Shown: positions 16,754 through 24,009, counted from the first letter of the stretch. The stretch is 50,495 bases of DNA from ZC4RG35 sp040878345 (GCA_040878345.1 JBBDML010000036.1:1-50495); one strand, 5' to 3'. The notes: a model not told the origin generated them from the letters alone. A program made the numbers and translations.

Positions 16754-17737
16754 GTGAAGAAACTCCCCGGGCTGCTCCTCGCCATTGCCCTCGTCGTGGC
16801 CGCCTGTGGTGGCGGCACCGGCGCCCTCGCCGCCACCGTCAATGGGACCAACATCACCGTTGGTGACGTCGAGAGCCTGATCCATCTCGAGGAGGGCACT
16901 ATCACCAAGGCCCAATTCGCCGAGTTCCTCGGGTTCCGGATCCAGTGGGCGGTCGTCGAGCAGTCGGTCCTCGACGAGTACGGGATCGATGTCACCGATG
17001 AGGAGATCCTGGCCGAAGCCGATCGGATTTTCGAGGAGTTCTCCGCCGAGGACGAGACCCGTGAGGAGTTCACCGCCAGCCGCGGTGTCACCGAGACCTT
17101 CCTCGAGGAAGTGGCGCACCAGGGTCTGCTCGACACACAGGTCACCGACCTCCTGACTCAAGACGCCGAGGCGCCGCCCCAGGACGACATCGACGCCGCG
17201 ATGGACGATGCCATCCTCCAGGCCACCGAGGTTTGCGTCTCCCACATCCTGCTGGGCGAGTTGGCCGACCTCACCGGCGAGGAGTTGGAGTCGGCCCGAA
17301 CCGCAGCGGAGGCCGATGCCCAGGACGTTCTCGACCGACTCGAGGCCGGCGACGATTTCGGCGAGATCGCATCAGAAGTGTCGACCGATACCGCCAGTGC
17401 CGCCAATGGCGGCGACCTGGGCTGCGTCTCCCCGGCCCAATACGTCGAGGAGTTCCGTGACGCCAGCCTGACTGCACCGGTGGGTGAGGTGCTGGGCACC
17501 CCGGTGGAGACCATGTTCGGGTTCCACGTCATGCTGGTGACCGAGCGAACCGCCCCCGCCGACGACGTGCTGCCCACCGAGGACGAGGTCATCGAGAGCT
17601 TGACCGCCCAGGCTGTCTCCGCTGAGGTCCAGGCGTGGCTTCAAGGCAGGCTCGAGGCTGCGACCGTCACCGTCGAGGAGCGGTTCGGCACATGGGAGGC
17701 CACTCCGTCTCCCCGGGTGGTGGCACCCGCCGAGTGA
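16754..17737 (+). CDS. PrsA/SurA-like peptidyl-prolyl isomerase lipoprotein
   Basis: The 327-residue protein starts with a lipoprotein signal peptide (KKLPGLLLAIALVVAAC, Cys about 18). A SurA/PrsA-type helical chaperone region runs to about 150 (ATVNGTNITVGDVESLI at its start), followed by a parvulin rotamase domain at about 155-265 with CVSHILL, GGDLGCVSPAQYVEEF and the FGFHVMLVTER end. It should act outside the membrane in folding exported proteins. Starting codon is GTG. Its stop overlaps the mazG GTG as GTGA. In mycobacteria the gene at this position is lpqU, a different lipoprotein. Confidence 0.9.
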   Translation: MKKLPGLLLAIALVVAACGGGTGALAATVNGTNITVGDVESLIHLEEGTITKAQFAEFLGFRIQWAVVEQSVLDEYGIDVTDEEILAEADRIFEEFSAEDETREEFTASRGVTETFLEEVAHQGLLDTQVTDLLTQDAEAPPQDDIDAAMDDAILQATEVCVSHILLGELADLTGEELESARTAAEADAQDVLDRLEAGDDFGEIASEVSTDTASAANGGDLGCVSPAQYVEEFRDASLTAPVGEVLGTPVETMFGFHVMLVTERTAPADDVLPTEDEVIESLTAQAVSAEVQAWLQGRLEAATVTVEERFGTWEATPSPRVVAPAE

Positions 17738-19149
17738 ACCGGGTCACGGTCACCGGTCTCGGGCCTGGCGATCTCGGCCGGGTGCCGGAGCCGGTGAGGG
17801 AGATACTGCTCGATCCGGGCCGGGCCCTGATACTGCGCACCATCGATCACCCCGCCGCAGCCCAACTCGCCACCCTCAGAGAGGTGGTGACCTGTGACGA
17901 CCTCTACCAGACGGGGACCTATGCCGAGGTCTATCGGGCGATCATCGACAGGGTGCTCGACGCCGCCGAGAGGGGGCCGGTGGTCTACGCGGTGCCGGGC
18001 AGCCCGATGGTTGGCGAGTTCGCGGTCAGGGGCCTGCGCCGCCTCGACATCGACCTCGAGGTGATCCCCGGCGAATCGTTTATCGACGCCGTGCTGGCCC
18101 ACATCGGCTACGACCCTCTCGACCGGGGCCTGCAGATACTCAACGGCCACGACCTTCCCGACCCGCTGGTCCTCGACAAGCCGACAATCATCGGGCATCT
18201 CGATCGGCCCGAGGTCTTGGCCGAGGTGGCGATCACCGTATCTCGGGTTATTCCCGAAGGCGCGACGGTCATGCTGCTCTCCGGTGTCGGTGCCGCCGAT
18301 GAGGTGATCGAGACCGCCTCTCCGACCGACCTCGGTCCGTCACGGGCCGGGAATCGGACCTCGATGTACCTGGATCTCGACCCCGGGGGCCTGATCGGGG
18401 CGGTCCGCACAATGCGGAGGCTCCGGGAAGAGTGCCCGTGGGACCGCGAGCAGACCCACGCCAGCCTGGTGAAGAACCTGGTCGAGGAGGCCTACGAGCT
18501 GATCGAGGTGATCGCGGCACTTCCCGGGGGTGAGCCCGACTGGGTGGCCTACGCCGCCGTCGAGGACGAGTTGGGTGACGTCCTGTTGCAGGTGCTGTTC
18601 CATGCCGCCATCGCCCGCCAAGCGGGGGCGTTCGATATCGACGACGTGGCCGAGGTGCTTCGTCGGAAACTGGTTCGCCGGCATCCCCACGTCTTCGGTG
18701 GGGCCGAGGCCGGTTCGGCTGCCGACGTCAAGGAGCGCTGGGACCGGATCAAACGCGAGGAGAGGGGCGGAGGGCCGCCCGATTCGGAGCTGGAGGGCCT
18801 CCCCACCGGGATGCCAGGGCTCCACCGGGCGTCAAAGGTCCAGAACCGGGCGGCCAAGGTCGGGTTCGACTGGGAGGAGGCGGGCGCCGTCCTCGACAAG
18901 GTGATCGAGGAGATCGGCGAGCTGAGTTCGGCCATGGCAGGGTCGGGCGATGTCGGCTCGGAGTTGGGGGACCTCCTCTTCTCGGTGGTCAACCTGGCCC
19001 GTCATCTGGGGGTCGACACCGAGTTGGCGCTCCAGCAAGCAACCGACCGCTTCATCGGCCGGTTCCGGCGCATGGAGGCCGAAGGGCCCCTGGCGGGGCT
19101 CGACATGGAGACCCTCAACCAGCGATGGGAGCGGGCGAAGACCGGATGA
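17734..19149 (+). CDS. mazG: tetrapyrrole-methylase / MazG nucleotide pyrophosphohydrolase fusion
   Basis: The 471-residue protein starts at GTG 17734, coupled to the previous stop by a GTGA overlap. Residues 1-215 form a SAM-dependent tetrapyrrole methylase-like domain (VTVTGLGPGDLGRVPEPV, YAVPGSPMVGEFAVRGL). Two MazG segments follow: LRRLREECPWDREQTHASL / NLVEEAYELIEVI with EDELGDVLLQVLFHA, and a second at about 385-470 (VGFDWEEAGAVLDKVIEEIGELSSA). MazG hydrolyses non-canonical NTPs; the same fusion is known from Bacillus YabN. The role of the methylase-like part is not established. Mycobacterial MazG at this locus does not have this standard fusion as far as I know. Confidence 0.92.
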   Translation: MNRVTVTGLGPGDLGRVPEPVREILLDPGRALILRTIDHPAAAQLATLREVVTCDDLYQTGTYAEVYRAIIDRVLDAAERGPVVYAVPGSPMVGEFAVRGLRRLDIDLEVIPGESFIDAVLAHIGYDPLDRGLQILNGHDLPDPLVLDKPTIIGHLDRPEVLAEVAITVSRVIPEGATVMLLSGVGAADEVIETASPTDLGPSRAGNRTSMYLDLDPGGLIGAVRTMRRLREECPWDREQTHASLVKNLVEEAYELIEVIAALPGGEPDWVAYAAVEDELGDVLLQVLFHAAIARQAGAFDIDDVAEVLRRKLVRRHPHVFGGAEAGSAADVKERWDRIKREERGGGPPDSELEGLPTGMPGLHRASKVQNRAAKVGFDWEEAGAVLDKVIEEIGELSSAMAGSGDVGSELGDLLFSVVNLARHLGVDTELALQQATDRFIGRFRRMEAEGPLAGLDMETLNQRWERAKTG

Positions 19150-19189
19150 CCTCCCCACCCTGGTCACCGGGAGAGCGGCAGGGCAGTGG

Positions 19190-19195
19190 TAGTTT
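19190..19195 (+). promoter_or_regulatory. possible -10 box TAGTTT upstream of eno
   Basis: TAGTTT lies 26 bases before the enolase ATG in the 72-bp gap after mazG. A -35 element is not convincing. Confidence 0.3.
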
Positions 19196-19221
19196 GGCCC
19201 GGCCAGCGGTCAGATAGATCA

Positions 19222-20499
19222 ATGATCAGCGCCACGATCGAGCGAGTCCATGCCCGACAGGTGCTCGACTCCCGGGGCAACCCCACCGTCGAGGCCGAAG
19301 TCGAGACCATTGAAGGGTTCGGCCGCGCCGTGGTCCCCTCCGGCGCTTCGACAGGCAGCAACGAGGCGGCCGAGCTCCGTGACGGCGGTGACCGGTGGAT
19401 GGGCAAGGGGGTGTCCAGGGCGGTCTCCAACGTGAACGGCACCATCGCCGACGCCCTCTTGGGTCGTGACGCCACACGGCAGGAGGAGATCGACCAACTC
19501 CTCACCGACCTCGACGGCACCATCGACAAGTCGGGTCTGGGGGCCAATGCGATCCTCGCCGTCTCCCTGGCCACGGCCAGGGCGGCCGCCGCAACCGCCG
19601 GGCTCCCCTTGTTCCGCTACCTCGGTGGCCCATCGGCGCGGGTGCTTCCGGTCCCCTGCCTGAACGTTCTCAACGGCGGGGCCCACGCCGCCAACTCGGT
19701 GGACATACAGGAGTTCATGCTGGTCCCGGCGGGATTTCCCTCCTACAACGAGGCGCTCCGGGCAGGGGTGGAGACTTATCACGCCCTGAAGAGGATCATG
19801 GCGGGCCGTGGCCTGGCGACCAACGTCGGCGACGAGGGCGGGTTCGCCCCCGACCTCGCCACCAACGAGACCGCCCTCGAGCTGCTGGTCACCGCAATCG
19901 AAGAGGCCGGGTATGAGCTCGGTGACGAGATCGCCCTCGCCCTCGACATCGCCGCTTCTGAGTTCCAGCGGGAGGGCCACTATCAGATGGAAGGCCGCGA
20001 GCTGACCTCGGGCGAGATGGTGGACTACCTGGCCGGCCTGGTGGACCGGTATCCGCTGGTCTCCATCGAGGACGGGATGGCGGAGGACGATTGGGAGGGC
20101 TGGAAGCTGCTCACCGACCGCCTGGGGAAGCGGGTACAGCTGGTGGGCGACGATGTCTTCGTGACCAACGAGGACCTTCTGCGTCGGGGGATCAGCGAGG
20201 GAGTGGCCAATGCCATCCTCGTCAAGATCAATCAGATCGGCACGGTCTCCGAGACCCTCCACACCATGGAGGCCGCCGGACGGGCCGGCTACGGGCGCAT
20301 GGTCAGCCATCGCAGCGGGGAGACCGAGGACACCTTCATCTCCCATCTGGCCGTGGCTACCAATGCCGGCCAGATGAAGTCCGGCGCCCCGGCGCGGGGT
20401 GAGCGGACCGCCAAGTACAACCAACTACTCCGCATCGAGGAGCGACTGGGGCCCGAGGCCAGATATGGTGGCTGGGACGTCTTCAGGAGAGCCCGATGA
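19222..20499 (+). CDS. eno: enolase (phosphopyruvate hydratase)
   Basis: The 425-residue protein converts 2-phosphoglycerate to phosphoenolpyruvate in glycolysis. Hallmarks are ARQVLDSRGNPTVEAEV at the start, the mobile-loop SGASTGSNEAAELRDG, GDEGGFAPDL, the metal ligands in ALDIAASEF, SIEDGMAEDDW and GDDVFVTN, and the signature SHRSGETEDTFIS at about 362-374. ATG 19222 fits the family start. Its stop overlaps the next gene's ATG as ATGA, so eno drives the ftsB-like gene by translational coupling. Confidence 0.97.
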   Translation: MISATIERVHARQVLDSRGNPTVEAEVETIEGFGRAVVPSGASTGSNEAAELRDGGDRWMGKGVSRAVSNVNGTIADALLGRDATRQEEIDQLLTDLDGTIDKSGLGANAILAVSLATARAAAATAGLPLFRYLGGPSARVLPVPCLNVLNGGAHAANSVDIQEFMLVPAGFPSYNEALRAGVETYHALKRIMAGRGLATNVGDEGGFAPDLATNETALELLVTAIEEAGYELGDEIALALDIAASEFQREGHYQMEGRELTSGEMVDYLAGLVDRYPLVSIEDGMAEDDWEGWKLLTDRLGKRVQLVGDDVFVTNEDLLRRGISEGVANAILVKINQIGTVSETLHTMEAAGRAGYGRMVSHRSGETEDTFISHLAVATNAGQMKSGAPARGERTAKYNQLLRIEERLGPEARYGGWDVFRRAR

Positions 20500-20903
20500 C
20501 GCTGCTGCGGAGACCGGGGGCGGCGCTGGCGACCCTGCTGATCCTCTTGATCGGGGTCGCCTTCCTCACCCAAGTGGTCCCTTATCGCCAGATCCTCGAC
20601 TCGCGCCAGCAGGTGGAGTCTGCTCGTGCCGAGCTGGCTGCCCTCGATACGGAGAACCGCCAGCTCGAAGCGGACGTCGCTGCCCTCCAGACCGACGGCG
20701 AGGTCGAGAAGCTGGCACGTGAGAAGCTGGGCTATGTCCGGCCGGGAGAGGTCGCCTACGTTGTCCTGGACCCGCCCGCCCCTGACACCGTGGTGGAGCC
20801 GGCGCCAGCCCTGGAACAGGCCGAGGACAGGAGCTGGGTCGAGAAGATCTGGGACTTCCTCACCGGCGCCGACGTTGGCGCGAGCGATGCGCCAGCCCGA
20901 TGA
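20496..20903 (+). CDS. septum formation initiator family protein (FtsB/DivIC-like)
   Basis: The 135-residue protein has a short cytoplasmic start, one membrane segment (about 9-25, ALATLLILLIGVAFLTQVV), a coiled coil at about 30-68 (QQVESARAELAALDTENRQ) and the FtsB/DivIC end motif EKLAREKLGYVRPGEVAYVV, followed by a Pro/acidic tail. FtsB/DivIC forms the divisome core with FtsL and FtsQ. The location after eno is conserved across actinobacteria and many other bacteria. Confidence 0.92.
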   Translation: MTLLRRPGAALATLLILLIGVAFLTQVVPYRQILDSRQQVESARAELAALDTENRQLEADVAALQTDGEVEKLAREKLGYVRPGEVAYVVLDPPAPDTVVEPAPALEQAEDRSWVEKIWDFLTGADVGASDAPAR

Positions 20904-21405
20904 CCTCCAGGTCGTAGAGATCCAGATCGGCAGACCGGTCCGTGCCCCGGCCCGCGTTGTCTCCAGGTGCCATCTCGGTCTGCCTGTGGTCATCCAGGTG
21001 CCACCACACCTCGACGACGGGACACCGTTTCCCACACTGTTCTGGCTCACCTGCCCCTTGGCGCAGACCCGGATCGGGCGTCTCGAGGGTGCGGGCGGTG
21101 TCAAGAGGATGGAGAACCGAGCCGAGGCCGACTCGGACTTCGCCGCTCGGCTCGAAAGCGCCCACCAGTCGTATCGGAGACTGCGCGACGGCCAGATCGA
21201 GGAGGGCGCCTCACCGCCGCCGATCGGTGGCGTCGGGGGCGCCCGAGCCGGGGTCAAGTGCCTTCATGCTCACTATGCCCACACTCGCGCCGGTGGCGAT
21301 AACCCGGTGGGGGAGTTGGTGCAGGCGTGGATCGAGCCCCTCGATTGCCTGGTGCCATGTGTCGTGGGCGACGGGTACAACCCGGAATGGGTCAACCGGC
21401 AGTGA
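20887..21405 (+). CDS. DUF501 domain protein
   Basis: The 172-residue protein matches DUF501: FPTLFWLTCPLAQTRIGRLE, a middle region with SAHQSYRRLR, and the highly conserved GVKCLHAHYAHTRAGGDNPVG with cysteine and histidines that look metal-binding or catalytic. The function of the family is unknown. ATG 20887 overlaps the end of the FtsB-like gene by 17 bp; its stop overlaps the ppx GTG. The ftsB-DUF501-ppx order is the same as in Mycobacterium tuberculosis (Rv1024-Rv1026). Confidence 0.9.
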   Translation: MRQPDDLQVVEIQIGRPVRAPARVVSRCHLGLPVVIQVPPHLDDGTPFPTLFWLTCPLAQTRIGRLEGAGGVKRMENRAEADSDFAARLESAHQSYRRLRDGQIEEGASPPPIGGVGGARAGVKCLHAHYAHTRAGGDNPVGELVQAWIEPLDCLVPCVVGDGYNPEWVNRQ

Positions 21406-22274
21406 AGGTCGGAGCCGTCGACATCGGCACCAACTCGATGCGGCTCCTGATCACCGACGGGTTGACTCCGGTCGGGCGCTGGGAGGAGGTCACCGGCCTG
21501 GGGAGGGGTGTCGATCGCACCGGCAACCTGTCCGGGGAGGCCATCTCGATCTCGATCGACGCTCTGGAGGGGTTTGGAAGGCTGATGGCGAGTCACGGCG
21601 TCGAGAGTCGAAAGGCCATCGCCACCTCGGCGTCGAGGGAAGGCTCCAACCGTGAGGCCTTCTTCGACCTCGCCGAGCGAGCCCTCGGGGTGAGGCCCAC
21701 CCTCATCGACGGCCAGGAGGAGGCTCGTCTGGCCTATGCAGGGGCCACCGCCCATCTCGACGGCCCAAAACCCCTGCTGGTCTCCGACATCGGCGGCGGG
21801 AGCACCGAGTTCGTGACGGCTACCGCCGCGGTGTCGGTCGACATCGGCTCGGTCCGGGTCACCGAGCGAGCCATCCCATCCCGACCCGCCCCGGCCGCCG
21901 AGCTTTTGGCGGCTCGGGAGATGATCGGCGAGATGTTCTCCTCGGTTCGCATGGGAGCGGTGGGGACCCTGATAGGCGTGGCCGGGACCTGGACCGAGCT
22001 ACCAGGCCTCGCTCGTGGCCTGCCCGGGAGCACCGACACCCAGGGGATGGCGGTGACCCGTCAGGAGCTCGCCAATGTCATCGACACCCTCTCCGAGCTC
22101 AGCGTCGAGGCGACTGCCGGCCTGCCGTCTCTCAACCCGAAACGGGCGCCCGTCATCCTCGGTGGGGCGTTGGTGGCCGAAGGCGTCATGGACGTCGTTG
22201 GAGCCGGGAAGGCGCTGGCTTCGATCGAGGACAGCCTCGACGGGTTGGCCATGACGCTGTTGGCTTTAGCCTGA
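21402..22274 (+). CDS. ppx: Ppx/GppA exopolyphosphatase-like phosphatase
   Basis: The 290-residue protein is of the short actinobacterial Ppx2 type, lacking the C-terminal helical domains of E. coli Ppx. The sugar-kinase/HSP70/actin fold is marked by GAVDIGTNSMRLLITDG, the IATSASREGSNREAF region, EEARLAYAGA (catalytic Glu) and LVSDIGGGSTEFVTA. It hydrolyses polyphosphate or (p)ppGpp; which one cannot be told. It begins at GTG 21402, coupled by GTGA to DUF501, and ends only 6 bp before tRNA-Leu. Confidence 0.9.
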   Translation: MKVGAVDIGTNSMRLLITDGLTPVGRWEEVTGLGRGVDRTGNLSGEAISISIDALEGFGRLMASHGVESRKAIATSASREGSNREAFFDLAERALGVRPTLIDGQEEARLAYAGATAHLDGPKPLLVSDIGGGSTEFVTATAAVSVDIGSVRVTERAIPSRPAPAAELLAAREMIGEMFSSVRMGAVGTLIGVAGTWTELPGLARGLPGSTDTQGMAVTRQELANVIDTLSELSVEATAGLPSLNPKRAPVILGGALVAEGVMDVVGAGKALASIEDSLDGLAMTLLALA

Positions 22275-22280
22275 TCCCGT

Positions 22281-22366
22281 GCCCGGGTGGCGGAACGGTA
22301 GACGCGAGGGGCTTAAACCCCCTTGAGCCGACACGGCTCGTGTGGGTTCGAAACCCACCCCGGGCA
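22281..22366 (+). tRNA. tRNA-Leu (anticodon TAA)
   Basis: An 86-base class II tRNA folds well: acceptor GCCCGGG (22281-22287) pairs with CCCGGGC (22359-22365), discriminator A at 22366. The anticodon loop CTTAAAC lies between AGGGG and CCCCT, giving anticodon TAA. A long variable arm (GAGCCGACACGGCTC) is present, and the T arm is GTGGG-TTCGAAA-CCCAC. CCA is not encoded. It starts 6 bp after the ppx stop with no room for its own promoter, so it is probably processed from the eno-ppx transcript. Its 3' half is the attachment site of an islet. Confidence 0.97.
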
Positions 22367-22367
22367 C
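22312..22367 (+). other. left attachment repeat (attL) within tRNA-Leu
   Basis: These 56 bases, from the anticodon loop to just past the tRNA end, recur without mismatch at 24010-24065. A tRNA 3' half duplicated in direct orientation is the footprint of site-specific integration by a tyrosine recombinase; the intact tRNA is on this side. Confidence 0.9.
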
Positions 22368-22420
22368 AACATAACGCCTGCTCAACCCCCGTTTCTAGCC
22401 GGCAGACAAGGCATAAAGCA

Positions 22421-22451
22421 GAGGCCCCCGGATCGGTCCGCCGGGGGCCTC
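22421..22451. terminator. GC-rich hairpin inside the islet
   Basis: GAGGCCCCCGG (22421-22431) pairs perfectly with CCGGGGGCCTC (22441-22451) around a 9-base loop. It stands about 55 bp after tRNA-Leu and may terminate the eno-ppx-tRNA transcript. No T-run follows on either strand, as is common in GC-rich genomes. Confidence 0.5.
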
Positions 22452-22452
22452 G

Positions 22453-22471
22453 TGATCACAGAATGATCACA
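22453..22471 (-). repeat. 19-bp repeat TGTGATCATTCTGTGATCA, copy 1
   Basis: Read on the minus strand this is TGTGATCATTCTGTGATCA, identical to 23177-23195 on the plus strand. Each copy is itself an 11-bp-period tandem of TGTGATCA. A related GATCAC lies a few bases further right. Confidence 0.85.
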
Positions 22472-22482
22472 CGATCGGTCGA

Positions 22483-22570
22483 TCACGTGTTCCCGTAGGC
22501 TTCGCCGAGAGCGTCCGCCGCCTGGTCGAGCATCTCATCCCGCACGTGGCGGCGGATGCTCGTCACATGA
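22483..22570 (-). pseudogene. possible C-terminal remnant of a tyrosine integrase
   Basis: The minus-strand frame ending in TGA at 22483-22485 reads SHVTSIRRHVRDEMLDQ followed by AADALGEAYGNT. This resembles the extreme C-terminus of actinobacterial phage-type integrases (HV after the catalytic Tyr, then a charged helix with AAD.LG). The frame is closed by a stop (TAA) about 30 bases upstream of the conserved part, and no further integrase sequence is recognisable. The location right beside attL is where an int gene would end. The similarity is short, so this is tentative. Confidence 0.35.
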
Positions 22571-22643
22571 CTCCGGGTGAGCGTCCGCGGTGGAAGCGTC
22601 TGTTAGGCGTGTCTTACGGCCGCTGAGCGACGGTTGAGGGCCG

Positions 22644-23075
22644 TCACGACCCGGAGAGCCTGAGGTCGGCTTCGAGCGAGCCGTACCGTCCCGGGACTCG
22701 CCGCGAGCGAGCCGTACCGTCCCACAGAAGCGCGTAGGACTCGTCAATCGGGTGCCTGAGATCTTCGTAGTTCCGCTCGGCCATCCTCACATGGGTCCCG
22801 AACCAGTCGTTGCACAACAGTTCTCGGATGATCTCCCCGGCCTTGTTCTCGGCGATTCTGGTCGACTTGATAAACCGGCCGGGGATCGGCACCACAACTC
22901 CGTTGTCGATCCCGCCGGATACGGGTTTGAGTGCCATACGCCTGACTGCCACCCTGTCCCCGATGGTTCTCGTCACCTGGTAGAAGTCGACGTAAACATC
23001 TTCGTCGGGGTCGGGAGGCAGACCCACCCACCCGCGGGTTTCCACGAACACGTCTCCTACATTGACATCACCCAC
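22644..23075 (-). CDS. small protein of a mobile-element-associated family
   Basis: The 143-residue product starts at GTG 23075 with VNVGDVFVE, has DVYVDFYQVTRTIGDRVAVRRM in the middle and GVVVPIPGRFI followed by a charged C-terminal half. The pattern 'GD.....(Y)VDFYQV....G..V.+R' recalls small proteins often annotated as hypothetical in phages, plasmids and integrative elements. No enzyme motif is seen. A TATCAT box ends 7 bases before the GTG, so the mRNA is probably leaderless. It is the best-preserved gene of the islet; function unknown. Confidence 0.7.
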   Translation of the reverse strand: MGDVNVGDVFVETRGWVGLPPDPDEDVYVDFYQVTRTIGDRVAVRRMALKPVSGGIDNGVVVPIPGRFIKSTRIAENKAGEIIRELLCNDWFGTHVRMAERNYEDLRHPIDESYALLWDGTARSRRVPGRYGSLEADLRLSGS

Positions 23076-23082
23076 ACGGTTA

Positions 23083-23088
23083 ATGATA
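23083..23088 (-). promoter_or_regulatory. -10 box TATCAT, leaderless position (minus strand)
   Basis: On the minus strand TATCAT ends 7 bases before the GTG at 23075, which places the expected transcription start on the start codon. No clear -35 box. Confidence 0.4.
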
Positions 23089-23125
23089 GCCGAGAAGGGA
23101 TCTGCGACACCGCGCGGGCAAGCTT

Positions 23126-23148
23126 GAAAAAACTGCCTCTGACCTGGG
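23126..23148 (+). repeat. direct repeat, copy 1 (with 23202-23223)
   Basis: GAAAAAACTGCCTCTGACCTGGG differs from the copy at 23202-23223 at one substituted position and one extra A. Shared core: GCCTCTGACCTGGG. The pair flanks the second 19-bp TGTGATCA repeat in the gap between the two islet genes. Confidence 0.8.
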
Positions 23149-23176
23149 GAAACGCGGCATTCTGAGCACCGTTTCC

Positions 23177-23195
23177 TGTGATCATTCTGTGATCA
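23177..23195 (+). repeat. 19-bp repeat TGTGATCATTCTGTGATCA, copy 2
   Basis: Exact match, in opposite orientation, to 22453-22471. It lies between the two direct repeats at 23126 and 23202, in the region between the islet's genes. Confidence 0.85.
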
Positions 23196-23201
23196 GCAGC
23201 C

Positions 23202-23223
23202 GAAAAACCGCCTCTGACCTGGG
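23202..23223 (+). repeat. direct repeat, copy 2
   Basis: Second copy of the 23126-23148 repeat, 76 bp downstream of the first. Confidence 0.8.
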
Positions 23224-23245
23224 TGTTTAGACAGTGCAGGGGGTT

Positions 23246-23385
23246 ATGAATGCGCCGTACCTGGTCGGGTTCTACATGAGGTTCACCGACGTCGCCGGTC
23301 TGAAGTGGATAAGAGACCCGACGGCCAGCTTCGAGAGATCAAGTACATAGGTGAGCGGTCAGCGCATGCTTGCGCCTACCCGTAG
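23246..23385 (+). pseudogene. decayed small gene with a frameshift
   Basis: An ATG at 23246 opens MNAPYLVGFYMRFTDVAGLK then WIRDP. In the first frame it stops at 23350, but moving to another frame after WIRDP continues as DGQLREIKYIGERSAHACAY and stops at 23383-23385. The joined reading (FTDVAGLKWIRDPDGQLREI) looks far more like a protein than either frame alone and recalls small phage- or plasmid-borne sequences. This suggests a relic with an indel near 23318. Not long enough for a secure family call. Confidence 0.35.
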
Positions 23386-23792
23386 CACCCAACCTGTTCC
23401 ATCCGGTGGTCGGCGGCAGTCATCACTCTTGTAAACGCTCTGGCTCCATCCAAGTCACCGGCATCTATCCGCCCGCTGTGGGCATTGTCGGCAACGTCGA
23501 AAATCTCCTGCAAGAGTTCACAGTCGGTCTCGGCCGGGATGATTGACCCGTACTCAAAGGGCAGGTTGTCGTAGACGCCCTGGCCCTGTGTTGGTGGAGG
23601 GGTAGTCGCTTGCGGAGCAGGTTGAGTATCCGGTTCGGCTGCATCACTGTTAACGGCCTGGATGATGCCCGTGACGACATAGAGCACGAAGGCGACGGCG
23701 GCAATCCCGATGACCAGGCGCGAGCTAGTGCTGAGTTCGCTCCACGACTTGGCCGCGGATGTGCGATTACGTGGTTCGACAGGGTCAAGCAC
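23376..23792 (-). CDS. single-pass membrane protein of unknown function (islet)
   Basis: The 138-residue protein has a short charged N-terminus, one membrane segment at about 25-48 (LVIGIAAVAFVLYVVTGIIQAV), a Pro/Thr/Gln-rich spacer to about 75 and a small outer domain with two cysteines (DCELLQEIF and the C-terminal VGCYG) that could form a disulfide. No family is recognised. It belongs to the tRNA islet and its codon use is less GC-biased than the neighbouring core genes. It might be a surface or superinfection-type protein, but that is speculation. Confidence 0.65.
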   Translation of the reverse strand: MLDPVEPRNRTSAAKSWSELSTSSRLVIGIAAVAFVLYVVTGIIQAVNSDAAEPDTQPAPQATTPPPTQGQGVYDNLPFEYGSIIPAETDCELLQEIFDVADNAHSGRIDAGDLDGARAFTRVMTAADHRMEQVGCYG

Positions 23793-23869
23793 GACGACCC
23801 GATTATCCGAACAAGGACACCGACTCGCAACGGGTCGCCAGGCTCATGGACGGACAGTGAACCCGATCC

Positions 23870-23912
23870 GTGATCACACGGTGATCACACAATCCCGGAA
23901 ACAGGTGATCAC
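23870..23912. repeat. three GTGATCAC palindromes near attR
   Basis: GTGATCAC occurs at 23870-23877, 23881-23888 and 23905-23912. The same octamer is at 22452-22459 by attL, and variants occur in both 19-bp repeats. Clusters at both ends of an integrated element could be integrase arm or excisionase sites, or operator sites of an islet-encoded regulator. Confidence 0.6.
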
Positions 23913-24009
23913 CGGAGGACACGAATCGCCGCCGCATCCTTAACAAACAGCCTGGTGAGACTGCGTTTCCGGCCATCAGGGGACACCAGCGGAAACGAAG
24001 CTCCGCGGT

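Larger units (their letters stand above)
22368..24009. mobile_element. 1.7-kb tRNA-Leu-integrated islet without an intact integrase
   Basis: The segment between the two 56-bp repeats holds two small minus-strand genes (22644-23075 and 23376-23792), a likely integrase C-terminal remnant next to attL (22483-22570), a decayed plus-strand gene (23246-23385), an 11-bp-stem hairpin and clusters of TGATCA-type palindromes at both ends and the middle. Repeat to repeat it measures 1698 bp. No complete integrase, replication or transfer gene is present. It is either a deletion remnant of a larger integrative element or a satellite needing an integrase in trans. Confidence 0.8.
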
